Source of the DNA: Aporhodopirellula rubra
GTDB taxonomy: Bacteria; Planctomycetota; Planctomycetia; Pirellulales; Pirellulaceae
Length of the DNA stretch: 64,000 nt
Reading direction: 5' to 3'
Assembly: GCF_014192335.1 (NCBI RefSeq)
Contig: NZ_JACHXU010000014.1
Span: 124,001 to 188,000, forward strand
A model generated the notes under the pieces. That model saw only the letters and a list, made by a program, of their open reading frames with translations. It was not told the origin of the DNA and did not search any database. The position numbers were made by a program, and so were the translations under genes. Shown one piece after another: positions 36,095 through 44,623 of the stretch (position 1 is the stretch's first letter; each line of letters starts with the position of its first letter).

Positions 36095-37582
36095 TCAATC
36101 TTCGTCAGGAACGTCGTACTGGTCTCGCAGGCTAGCGAGCTCCTTCTTAAGCGATTCAATGCGTGAAGCGTACTCGGGATTGCCGGCCAAGTTCTTCATT
36201 TCGCTGGGGTCGGTTTCCAAATCGAACAGCTCCCATTCTTCGTTGTTAGGGACATTTCGGCCGTAGTATCGGATCAGTTTCCAACGACCGTCAAAGACAC
36301 CCTCGTGACGACGAACGCTGTGCACGGCAGGGTATTCGTAGTAATGATAATACAGCGAGTCACGCCAATCATCCGGTGTGTTGCCCTCGAGCAACGGCAC
36401 GAGGCTATTGCCTTGCATTTCCTCCGGAATCGGTGCGTCGGCGAGATCCAAGAACGTTTCGGCAAAGTCGATGTTTTGGACGAGGTCGGTGTTCACCGAA
36501 CCGGGTTTGATCTTACCGGGCCAACGCGCGATCAAAGGTGTTCGGAACGACTCTTCATACATAAACCGTTTATCAAACCAACCGTGCTCGCCCATGTAGA
36601 ACCCTTGGTCGGAGCTGTACATCACGATCGTGTTGTCGGTCAGACCTTGTTCTTCCAACGAATCGAGGATCTTGCCGATACTTTCGTCGACTGACCATGT
36701 GCAACGCAGGTAATCCTTTAAGTACGTTTGGTACTTCCATTTGATCAAATCAATTCCGGTCGGCTTGTTTTCGGCAAACCATTTTTGACGATCCGCATAT
36801 TGAGGATCGTTGGCGAATCGGCTCGCCAGTTTGAGATCGCTCTCGAGGTTCATGTGGCGGTTGATTTCCATTTCCTGTCCCGCCGCCGCGACGCCGCGTG
36901 TTTCATACGTGTCGAACAAATTGTCAGGTTCAGGAATCTCGATGTCTTCGTATCGGCTCATCTCGCGTTTCGCCGGTTGCCAGTTCCGGTGTGGCGCCTT
37001 GTGGTGCACCATCAACATGAATGGTTTTTCCTCGTCGCGTCCGTTCTCAAGCCAATTGATCGCACGCTCGGTGATCACGTCGGTAACGTATTCGCCTTCG
37101 TAGCGTGTCTTGCCTTCCTCAGTAATGAACTCAGGGCTGTAGTATTTGCCTTGGCCGGGCAGCACTTCCCAGTAGTCGAAACCTTGCATCTTCCCGCTCA
37201 AGTGGATCTTACCGACCATGACGGTTTGAAATCCGTTGGCTTGCAGGATCTTTTGGAACTGTTGCTGGTCGTGATTGAAGGGGCCGATGTTGTCAATCTT
37301 GCCATTGAGATGGCTGTGCAATCCGGTCAACAATGTCGCTCGACTCGGAGCACAGATCGAGTTGCCGACATAAGCACGATCGAATCGCATTCCCTCGGCC
37401 GCGAGCCGGTCGATGTTGGGTGAGGGGTTAAGCGATTGCAACCGACCGCCGTAGGCACCAATCGTTTGGTAGGAGTGATCGTCTGAAAAAATCCAGACAA
37501 TATTGGGACGTTCGTCGGCAACGACGCGTCCGGGGGCCATGATGCAGGTGGCAGCTGCGAACAGCAGGATCCATTTCGACAT
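36095..37582 (-). CDS. secreted sulfatase
   Basis: A 495-residue sulfatase that would remove sulfate from a carbohydrate or similar ester. After a signal peptide (ending about residue 22), DERPNIVWIFSDDHS carries the metal-binding Asp pair (34-35). The catalytic motif is C77-A-P79-S80-R81 in SICAPSRATLLTG, so Cys77 should be converted to formylglycine. MYSSDQGFYMGEHG supplies further metal ligands. Sulfatases are strongly expanded in marine planctomycetes. The SGNH-like gene follows after 4 bases, suggesting joint removal of sulfate and acyl groups from one polysaccharide. Confidence 0.95.
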   Translation of the reverse strand: MSKWILLFAAATCIMAPGRVVADERPNIVWIFSDDHSYQTIGAYGGRLQSLNPSPNIDRLAAEGMRFDRAYVGNSICAPSRATLLTGLHSHLNGKIDNIGPFNHDQQQFQKILQANGFQTVMVGKIHLSGKMQGFDYWEVLPGQGKYYSPEFITEEGKTRYEGEYVTDVITERAINWLENGRDEEKPFMLMVHHKAPHRNWQPAKREMSRYEDIEIPEPDNLFDTYETRGVAAAGQEMEINRHMNLESDLKLASRFANDPQYADRQKWFAENKPTGIDLIKWKYQTYLKDYLRCTWSVDESIGKILDSLEEQGLTDNTIVMYSSDQGFYMGEHGWFDKRFMYEESFRTPLIARWPGKIKPGSVNTDLVQNIDFAETFLDLADAPIPEEMQGNSLVPLLEGNTPDDWRDSLYYHYYEYPAVHSVRRHEGVFDGRWKLIRYYGRNVPNNEEWELFDLETDPSEMKNLAGNPEYASRIESLKKELASLRDQYDVPDED

Positions 37583-37961
37583 TCTTGCTCTCTCACATTC
37601 GTGGTGGTTGTCGGTGTCATTGTGCGCAGCAACGTATGATTGGAAGGATTCTATACCAATGCGATGTTAAGGCTCTTCAAAAGTGTTTGCGAACGACGCA
37701 TACACTGTGAATAGATCGCCTCGACAACGACATTCTCCTTCGGTGCGTTGACTGCGAAAGGTCATCATACTGTATAGAGACAGCGATGAAACATGCACCA
37801 AATTGTCTGTGAGAATCACATCCCGTGTGTCATAACGAAGGACCGTTTGACGGTTTCGTCGACCAGATTCCTAGGTCGATTCTAAGACACGGCAATGCGT
37901 CGAACGTTCAAATATCCCGAGTGTAAAAAAGGGACAAACAAGATAGATGTGTCAGCGGTCG
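37583..37961. other. 379-base spacer, no feature seen
   Basis: No credible ORF, strong hairpin or repeat was found between the sulfatase start and the end of the TolC-family gene. It must hold the sulfatase promoter, but no convincing -35/-10 pair could be chosen. Confidence 0.4.
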
Positions 37962-39722
37962 CTATTGGCCGCCGAAGGAAGCCCCACGGATTCCGTCGCC
38001 ATCGGTATAGTCCGTCGGGGAGTCGAGCCCACCCGTCAGCAGCAAGCCGTCGACCTTCGCGGACGCACCCGCGAGGCGACCTTTGGCGTCGATCAAGCGA
38101 ATCGATGCTTCATAGAAACTCCGCCGCACGATCAACACCTGCAGGAATTCCAACTCGCCCGCCCGGTAGGCTTCTTCAGAGAGGTCGAGGCTCTTTTGCG
38201 CCTGCGGCAGAATCTCGTCTTCGTATTTTCGTACGGCCGCCAACGCCGATTCGAACTCCTGTGCCGTGCGGGCTAACCGAGACCGGATCGACTGCTCGAT
38301 TCGTTTGACCTCTTGAGTCGCACGCACGTAGTCGGCATAGGCTGCGGAAATGTTGCCTTGGTTCTTATTCCAAACGGGGATCGGCGCGGTGACTTGTAGG
38401 TTGATCATTCCGTTATCGGTACCGACGTCGTATCCAGCGCCCAATTGCCCCGTGATGTTGGGGATGTATTGAACCTGTTGACGACGCAACAACGCTTGTT
38501 TCTCGCAGACGATCGCGCGAGCAACCGACAACTCGGGGCTCTGGCTGAAGATCGATGCGTAGGTCGATTCCCAATCGGGAGCGACGCCGGACGGATTCAG
38601 TTCCGCAACCAAATTCGCCGGCGTTGTCGCATGGATACCCGCGATTGCGGCCAGGTCTCGCCACGCGCCCTGATAGGCGAATTCGGCTTGCTCGGCCGCT
38701 AACTGGATCTCGCTGAGGAGTGTTTGGGCTTGCAACGTTTCGATCAACGTTCCTTCTTCGGCGCGTTCGCGATCCTCGGCGACTTCCACGCCTCGTTTGG
38801 CGACGAGTGAAAATCGCCGCGTCGCTTCAAGACTTTGTTGAGCCGCGAGAGCTTCGAAGAATCGGACGCGAACGTCGGTCAACACACGGTGGCGTTGTGT
38901 TTCGGTTTCCATCGCTTGGGCACGCGTCGTATGACCGAGCACCTCGCGATTGAGTTTGAGTTTGTTGCCGCGAACGAATTCTTGCTCGACGAAAATGCCA
39001 TGCTGGTCCGTGTTGCGGTCCGCCATCTGTTGGCCGAAGTAGCCGAGTGTCGGGTTGGGGCGAGTTCCCACCTGTGCACGCAATCCGGCCGCCTTGCTGT
39101 GCGTCGCGCTTGCTGCAGCGATCGCGGGATGGTTGCCTAACGCCAATTGCTCGACATCGGCCAACGTGTAGGTTTGCTGAGTTTCCCCGTAGGCAATGCC
39201 ATTGAAGTCAAACGATTCGGGGCAGTCGGCGCTGACGATCGGCGGTATCGAGAACGGCTCGATCACGAATGTCTCACCATTCGTGTTCACGTTGGTGGAC
39301 GACTCGTACGCTTCGTCATCGCGAGACGCAGCGGTCTCTTTCGGTGCAAAGGTCGTTTGCAGGCGTTGTTTCAAACTCGGCTTCGAATCGCTGTTTGGAT
39401 CGCTCGGCAGATTGATTCCGAACGCGCCGTCGTCGGTGTAATCAACCGTCTCAATGATCGGAACGGCTAACCTCATGTCTGGCTTCTGCATCAGCGCCGT
39501 AGGACTTCCGCTCGCGTCTTCCAAATGCGATTGAGCAGGAGATTGTCGCTGGCTTACGGGTGAGATCAGCGGCGCGTCGGTCGCCGTTTCACTGATGATG
39601 ATCGAGTCCGTTGCGGCGTTCTTGTGAGCCTTCGTGCCGAAGTGAGCGTAAGTGCCGAGTTGTGCACATCCCGTCATCGCGAGAACCGAGCAAGCGGTCG
39701 TGGAGATAAGCAGCTTTTTCAT
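37962..39722 (-). CDS. TolC-family outer-membrane efflux lipoprotein (CzcC-like)
   Basis: A 586-residue outer-membrane factor. The N-terminus is a lipoprotein signal with lipobox LAMTGC. About 180 variable residues follow, then the TolC repeats, marked by YTLADVEQLALGNHPAIAAA, LRAQVGTRPNPTLGYFGQQM and, in the second half, AYRAGELEFLQVLIVRRSF. The layout fits the CzcC-type channel of metal-efflux RND systems. ATG 39722 is chosen over the TTG two codons before. No inner-membrane pump or adaptor gene is adjacent on either side, so its partners are elsewhere. Confidence 0.88.
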   Translation of the reverse strand: MKKLLISTTACSVLAMTGCAQLGTYAHFGTKAHKNAATDSIIISETATDAPLISPVSQRQSPAQSHLEDASGSPTALMQKPDMRLAVPIIETVDYTDDGAFGINLPSDPNSDSKPSLKQRLQTTFAPKETAASRDDEAYESSTNVNTNGETFVIEPFSIPPIVSADCPESFDFNGIAYGETQQTYTLADVEQLALGNHPAIAAASATHSKAAGLRAQVGTRPNPTLGYFGQQMADRNTDQHGIFVEQEFVRGNKLKLNREVLGHTTRAQAMETETQRHRVLTDVRVRFFEALAAQQSLEATRRFSLVAKRGVEVAEDRERAEEGTLIETLQAQTLLSEIQLAAEQAEFAYQGAWRDLAAIAGIHATTPANLVAELNPSGVAPDWESTYASIFSQSPELSVARAIVCEKQALLRRQQVQYIPNITGQLGAGYDVGTDNGMINLQVTAPIPVWNKNQGNISAAYADYVRATQEVKRIEQSIRSRLARTAQEFESALAAVRKYEDEILPQAQKSLDLSEEAYRAGELEFLQVLIVRRSFYEASIRLIDAKGRLAGASAKVDGLLLTGGLDSPTDYTDGDGIRGASFGGQ

Positions 39723-40214
39723 TGACAATCACACAGGTGGTTGATGGCGCGGCGAAAGTCGCGTGGCCCGTTTTCGAGCGTGCTTTTCGCGTCGCAGTTG
39801 TGAAGGCGACTCGCGGGGACGATCGTCACATCCCGACCAGACAGTCCCCGCTGGAACTATCGGCTCGATCGGTCTAATCGCGTGTGGCCGAACGGCCCGC
39901 AGAATGGAAACAACCACGCCGCGTCCGACAAACCCGCACGACCGGAACAGTTTTCCTGGGATTGCGTGTACGGTTGTGCGTCCCTGCGCTGACTCGCGTC
40001 GAATCGTTTCGTCTCAAGAATGCCTTGCAGGAACTGGAAATCGCCGCGTTTTGGAGCGGCTGGTGGATAGACGCCGTGTGACGTTGTGCCGCACGAAAAC
40101 CAGGCGACAAACATGCTCCTGGTGGTGTAGGTTTGGGGTTAGGTCCTGATCCATTTCGCTTTCAGGATGCGTCCGACCGTTTGAGCAAAGAATCCCGTGA
40201 GTTCCACCACTGCA
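39723..40214. other. divergent spacer, no gene seen
   Basis: About 490 bases between the leftward TolC-family gene and the rightward YwiC-like gene. ORFs in it have Arg/Cys-rich translations typical of shadow frames. No terminator or known regulatory motif was identified. Confidence 0.4.
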
Positions 40215-41018
40215 ATGCCCGCCGACTCGGCTTCTTCCCGTCCTCAATCCAATGCCAGCCAATCTCCGGGCGCGTCGGCCAAGTTGCAGCCGAAAGAGCA
40301 TGGGGCGTATGCGATTTTGGGGATTCCGATGGTGACCGCGCTAGTGATTGCGGGACCGAGCGTTCCGGGGTGGTGTGTCGTGGGCGCGTCGATCGCCGGT
40401 TTTTTGGCGCACGAGCCGCTGCTCGTTGCGGCGGGACACCGCGGGCAACGAGCCAAGCGTGCGACGCCGGCGGCGCGAGGGCAACTGGTCGCGCTGCTTG
40501 GCATCGCAACGGCGTGTGGACTGATCGCACTCTTCACTGGATCCAATGCGGTCCGTCTCGCGTTGGCGGCGTGTGCGTTGATGGCGGTCTCATCGTTTGC
40601 GTTGGGACTAAATGGGCAACACCGAACGCTGGCCGGGCAAATGTGGGGTGTCGTCGGTTTGTCGATCCCCTGCGTTCCGATCCTCTTGGCAGGCGGTGTC
40701 GTTCCGGTTCATGCCTTCGCGGTATGGTCAACGTGGTTGATCGGATTTGGTGCAACGACGATGGCGGTGCGTGGTGTGATCGCGGCTCAGAAACGTCGCT
40801 CGAAGATTCTGCACTGGTCCTGCCTTATCGCGTTCTCACTGTTAACCGGCGTGCTGATCGCCGTCGGTCACTCGCTCGCGATCACGGTAGTCCCGATGCT
40901 CGTCATGAGTGTTTATCTGTTGCTCTATCCGCCCCCTGCCCGTCATCTCAAACGGGTTGGATGGACGTTGGTTGGTGGAACGGTCGCATCGGCAGCGTGG
41001 ATGATCGTGATCGCTTGA
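40215..41018 (+). CDS. YwiC-like integral membrane protein
   Basis: A 267-residue protein with about eight hydrophobic segments. The start of the domain reads LQPKEHGAYAILGIPMV, matching the family mark of a HGA motif before the first membrane segment. LAHEPLLVAAGHRGQRAKR lies in the first loop. The function of the YwiC-like family is not established; in other bacteria members occur near nitrate respiration genes, but no such gene is present here. ATG 40215 is used; GTG 40197 is an alternative. Confidence 0.8.
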   Translation: MPADSASSRPQSNASQSPGASAKLQPKEHGAYAILGIPMVTALVIAGPSVPGWCVVGASIAGFLAHEPLLVAAGHRGQRAKRATPAARGQLVALLGIATACGLIALFTGSNAVRLALAACALMAVSSFALGLNGQHRTLAGQMWGVVGLSIPCVPILLAGGVVPVHAFAVWSTWLIGFGATTMAVRGVIAAQKRRSKILHWSCLIAFSLLTGVLIAVGHSLAITVVPMLVMSVYLLLYPPPARHLKRVGWTLVGGTVASAAWMIVIA

Positions 41019-41054
41019 ACCGCACAGCGTGTTGCCGATCACATCGCCTCTTTT

Positions 41055-41088
41055 GATAAACGCTCTCATTGGCAACCTCGCGTTTATC
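41055..41088. terminator. hairpin between convergent genes
   Basis: A perfect 9-base inverted repeat (GATAAACGC at 41055-41063 and GCGTTTATC at 41080-41088, loop 16) lies between the convergent ends of the YwiC-like gene (41018) and the cytochrome gene (41099). There is no proper T-run after it on either strand, so termination is inferred from position only. Confidence 0.35.
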
Positions 41089-41098
41089 GCCGCGGCGG

Positions 41099-42700
41099 CT
41101 AAAGCGTTTTGAGGTATTCGAGGACGGCGAGTTTTTCGTCTTCGTCGAGAGCGTCGGGGTAATCATGCCCGGCTGCGGATTTGCCGAACCGACGCGTGTC
41201 GAAGTAGCCGCGACGTATTGCTACGTCCGGTTCTTCCAACGGCACCCGTTCGACCTCTTCAACCGTCAAGCCGATTTGGCGTTCATCCATCGCCTCACCA
41301 ACGCGGCGCCACACAGTCGGTCGTTCACTCGGGTTCAGCACATGCCATAGCGTCGGCACGCTGCCGTTGTGAAAGTACGGCGCACTCGCCCACACGCCAT
41401 CGAGCGGTGGTGCGACGTATCCCTTCGGATCCGTCAACGTCGTCTGTTCATCCGGTTCACCGGCGTTTGCGAACCAACTGCGAGAATATCGCTCTCGTCC
41501 GGCGACCGTTAACGCTCGATGACGCACCGCGTCGGTGCCAATCTCGTCGATCGGTACCATTCGGTTCGGGTAGGCGGCAATGGATTCCGCATCGCTTGCA
41601 TGCCCATAGGTGCCATGGCACTCGGCACACGTTTGCTCAAACAGGTGCCTTCCCTTGTCTGCCAACGCGGCGTCAATCGATTCGGAGTATTTAGGCGGGC
41701 GCAGTGACGAGAGATACGCGTAAACGTCTCGGAATGAGTCTTCGTTTTCGGGATAAAAGCTCGCGTCATTTTCGGGAACGAGAGTGAACTGCATCAATCC
41801 TCGGTGTCCCTTTTCCGCGAACCCGTCGATGTAGATGTAGGGACGACGGTAGAAGTACCACCACGGCGGCGCGTCCATGTCATGGTGAGTGAATGAAACC
41901 GGCGTTCGTTGCACGACATTCAAATTGTCGTCGCGGTAATGCATCAGCCCCATCCCGAAAACGACCGCATTGGTCGTCCCGTGTGTCGTCCCCAACGGGA
42001 TGATCAGCGAACCGAGTTCCATTCGTCCGAGCGGTTTCCCTAGACGAAACTTGGTGCTGCGGACATCCTCGGTTAACGTTTGCAGTGCGAATCGGTTGTT
42101 GGGGGCGCCGGGTGTGGGGCGTCCGTAAACCGAACCGCCGTGGCATGAAAAGCAGTTCATTGTCCAATTGCCTTCCTCGTCAACCACATACTGCAGCGGC
42201 AGGCCTGGATCTTCTCTACCGTCGGTCGTTGGTTCCAACGCGGCTGGTTTGGCAACGCTCGTCGATGAATTGTTCGTGTCGGTTGTTGGCCCGGTCGCGT
42301 CAGGACGTGGCGTCAGCCCGTATCGGTCAAACGCCATGGCTCGTCGTTCGGCGATTGATGCGTCCGCCGCTCGGCTCTTTAGCGGTTCGGGCCAACTTCG
42401 CCATAGATCATCAAAAACTTCCTGATCGAAATCACTCGGCAGCAACGCGTGGTTGGTCAAGAAGTCAAAGCCGCGATCGGGATCCGCGTCGCCGGATACC
42501 TTCTCGGTTTCGTTCGATTGCTTCGCATAAGCGGAAGATTCCGCGGCATGGATCGATGGCGTGACACCGGCGTCGCAGGCGAACACGAACAGCAGAGCTA
42601 GCCCGAGTCGAGCGAGGAAGGATGTCGAAACAGCGGTGGATACGAAACGGCACACGGCGAACCAATGCGGGAGAGATCGAATGAAGCCGGCGAGGATCAC
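41099..42700 (-). CDS. secreted c-type cytochrome with two haem motifs
   Basis: A 533-residue exported protein with a signal peptide (FLARLGLALLFVFACDAG region). Haem motif one is CFSCH in MNCFSCHGG (about residue 180), motif two CAECH in TCAECHGTYGH (about 360). A late block, PLDGVWASAPYFHNGSVPTL, is shared with large two-haem proteins such as the RoxA-like group and di-haem peroxidases. It would act in electron transfer or oxidation outside the cytoplasm. GTG 42700 is the only start before the signal peptide. The gene lies 54 bases downstream of the secreted hypothetical on the same strand, so cotranscription is likely. Confidence 0.85.
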   Translation of the reverse strand: MILAGFIRSLPHWFAVCRFVSTAVSTSFLARLGLALLFVFACDAGVTPSIHAAESSAYAKQSNETEKVSGDADPDRGFDFLTNHALLPSDFDQEVFDDLWRSWPEPLKSRAADASIAERRAMAFDRYGLTPRPDATGPTTDTNNSSTSVAKPAALEPTTDGREDPGLPLQYVVDEEGNWTMNCFSCHGGSVYGRPTPGAPNNRFALQTLTEDVRSTKFRLGKPLGRMELGSLIIPLGTTHGTTNAVVFGMGLMHYRDDNLNVVQRTPVSFTHHDMDAPPWWYFYRRPYIYIDGFAEKGHRGLMQFTLVPENDASFYPENEDSFRDVYAYLSSLRPPKYSESIDAALADKGRHLFEQTCAECHGTYGHASDAESIAAYPNRMVPIDEIGTDAVRHRALTVAGRERYSRSWFANAGEPDEQTTLTDPKGYVAPPLDGVWASAPYFHNGSVPTLWHVLNPSERPTVWRRVGEAMDERQIGLTVEEVERVPLEEPDVAIRRGYFDTRRFGKSAAGHDYPDALDEDEKLAVLEYLKTL

Positions 42701-42753
42701 GTTGATCGCTCGCCTCCTTCATTATGCCCGCCGTCAACCGGAATGATTAACCC

Positions 42754-43956
42754 TTATTGTGGTCGCCCGATCGAAGATTTCACCAAATCGGTCAGTTGAA
42801 ATTCTGCGTTCTGACTGTTTGCCATCCGCGTTTGCAGTGTTTCCACGGCACGTCGTGCGTCGCAGTATTCCAGTGCGACCACGCGGACATCGGCGGGCAG
42901 TTTGCGAATAATCGGGTCGGTGTAAGGATCGGCGTTGGCGAAAATCAACCGTTCCGCCCAATCACTGTGCAGGTCAACGGCATCGGAATCCAGTTTCGCG
43001 GCAACGTGACGCAGCAGCGTCGACAGCGATCGAGCGGGAGAGGTGGCACGAACGTTACGGGCCTCATGTCGCAGAGTGGCTTCGGCGTCAGCGAAATCGC
43101 GAGCGGCTTGCCAAGCGACGGGGTCGCCCTCGGCGTGGACGGCGACGACGAACCGGCCCTCACCGAGAGGTCGCATCGCGTCACGATCTTCACCCAACAC
43201 TGGAATTTGCGAGAACGCGTCACTGACGGAACTCTTCTTCGACGAGCGTCCGAATGCGACGACCGACACGTCGACAAGTCCCGATCGGAAACCGGCGGGA
43301 ACGTCAAACGTGAGCTTGAACTCCTTCTCGCCTTCGAGCACCTGAGTCGAGGTCCACCGGAGCTTGTAGTAAACGCCACGTCCACGCTCGATCGTTCCCG
43401 CCGCGGTCACGGCATGCAGCGGTGCGTGACGATCGAATTGCAACGACTCGGTTTGCTTGGACCCCTTGTCGCCGCCCACGTGAGCTTTACCGATCGATCC
43501 TTGAACCACGTCGACCGCCATTCCGAACGACTGGCTGTCTTCGTCCGACGTTTTGACTTGGATCGGTCCGGCGTACTCGCTAGCCGTTTCCGTTCGTGGG
43601 CTGTAGTTAACAACACGCCACGACGGATTGCGAGGCACGCAGCGAATCATCCAGCGATCGATTTGCGGGAAGACACTTCCGCTGACCAAAGAGGACAATC
43701 GTAACGTGATCTCGACAGGCTCACCCGCGTCACTGGTGATCAGGTCATCGGGGCGTTCGCAAACGACCGGCACCGCAACGGCCGTCGCGGGCAAGTCAAA
43801 CGAGATGACCGGAGCATCGGCCCCGACCGCGACTTGACTCGGCGATCCCATGGCCACTGACATCGCACCCACGAAAAGCAACATCGAGCAGGAGGACGTT
43901 GCGTGTGCGATTGATTCACGTGTGAAGCGTGAGACAAATTGGATGGTAGTGTTCAT
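42754..43956 (-). CDS. secreted hypothetical protein
   Basis: A 400-residue exported protein. ATG 43956 starts a signal-like segment (SSCSMLLFVGAMSVAMG), and the mature part is largely beta-rich, with EPVEITLRLSSLV, YYKLRWTSTQVLEGEKEFKL and DVSVVAFGRSSKKSS. The C-terminal third is helical. No family is recognised. ATG 43977 and ATG 44028 are other possible starts. It lies upstream of the two-haem cytochrome on the same strand, suggesting a partner in the same envelope process. Confidence 0.72.
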   Translation of the reverse strand: MNTTIQFVSRFTRESIAHATSSCSMLLFVGAMSVAMGSPSQVAVGADAPVISFDLPATAVAVPVVCERPDDLITSDAGEPVEITLRLSSLVSGSVFPQIDRWMIRCVPRNPSWRVVNYSPRTETASEYAGPIQVKTSDEDSQSFGMAVDVVQGSIGKAHVGGDKGSKQTESLQFDRHAPLHAVTAAGTIERGRGVYYKLRWTSTQVLEGEKEFKLTFDVPAGFRSGLVDVSVVAFGRSSKKSSVSDAFSQIPVLGEDRDAMRPLGEGRFVVAVHAEGDPVAWQAARDFADAEATLRHEARNVRATSPARSLSTLLRHVAAKLDSDAVDLHSDWAERLIFANADPYTDPIIRKLPADVRVVALEYCDARRAVETLQTRMANSQNAEFQLTDLVKSSIGRPQ

Positions 43957-44623
43957 TGCGTTGGTGCTCCGTTCCATTTCGACATTTCCAGGTGGCTGTG
44001 TCGCAGCAAGGCTGAGAGCCTTTTGCAAACCATGTGCCGGGTCATCCGGCCAGCTACCGTTCCGTCATGGATACGGGCCATGCGAGAGGAGCGAGAGGCC
44101 ATTCGCCTCATCGCCGTCGTCTCTCCTGCACAGCGTTGCAATGATGCCCAATGTCGTTGCCAAGACAAGTGATTCGAGTCAACGAACAGCCCCAATGCCC
44201 GCTATTTGAGAGCATTTCGGTGTCTGCGTGAAACATGCTCGCCCAGCTGGAAATGTCGAGCGACCGTGATCGTGAAACATGGCAACGTCGGTGATGACGC
44301 GCCGCATGCCGCCGATGCCATGCCCGCCCGTTTGACTCGATTGGACAGTTGGTTTGACGAGGATTCTCTCGTGGAAACCGCTGTGAACCTGCGTCGGCGA
44401 GGCTGAGTTTGACGTGCCGCATCGACGGACCACGCTGGAACGAAAAAACTTCGTATCGCGCATCGGAGGCAAAACGATCAAATGATCTGCCAGAGTAAAA
44501 TTGACCATCGACGGAACGTTTTACTCACCCAGAGAGTCACGCGTGCGCGAAACGTGGACGAAGAGCGTGAGTTTGCGGCTTCTTCTCAAATGGCGACGAT
44601 TCCCATGCACTGCTGGCAAAGAG
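43957..44623. other. spacer between hypothetical gene and CRISPR array, no gene
   Basis: About 670 bases with only low-quality ORFs. It is the trailer side of the CRISPR array. No repeat copy or other mobile trace was noticed. Confidence 0.4.
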
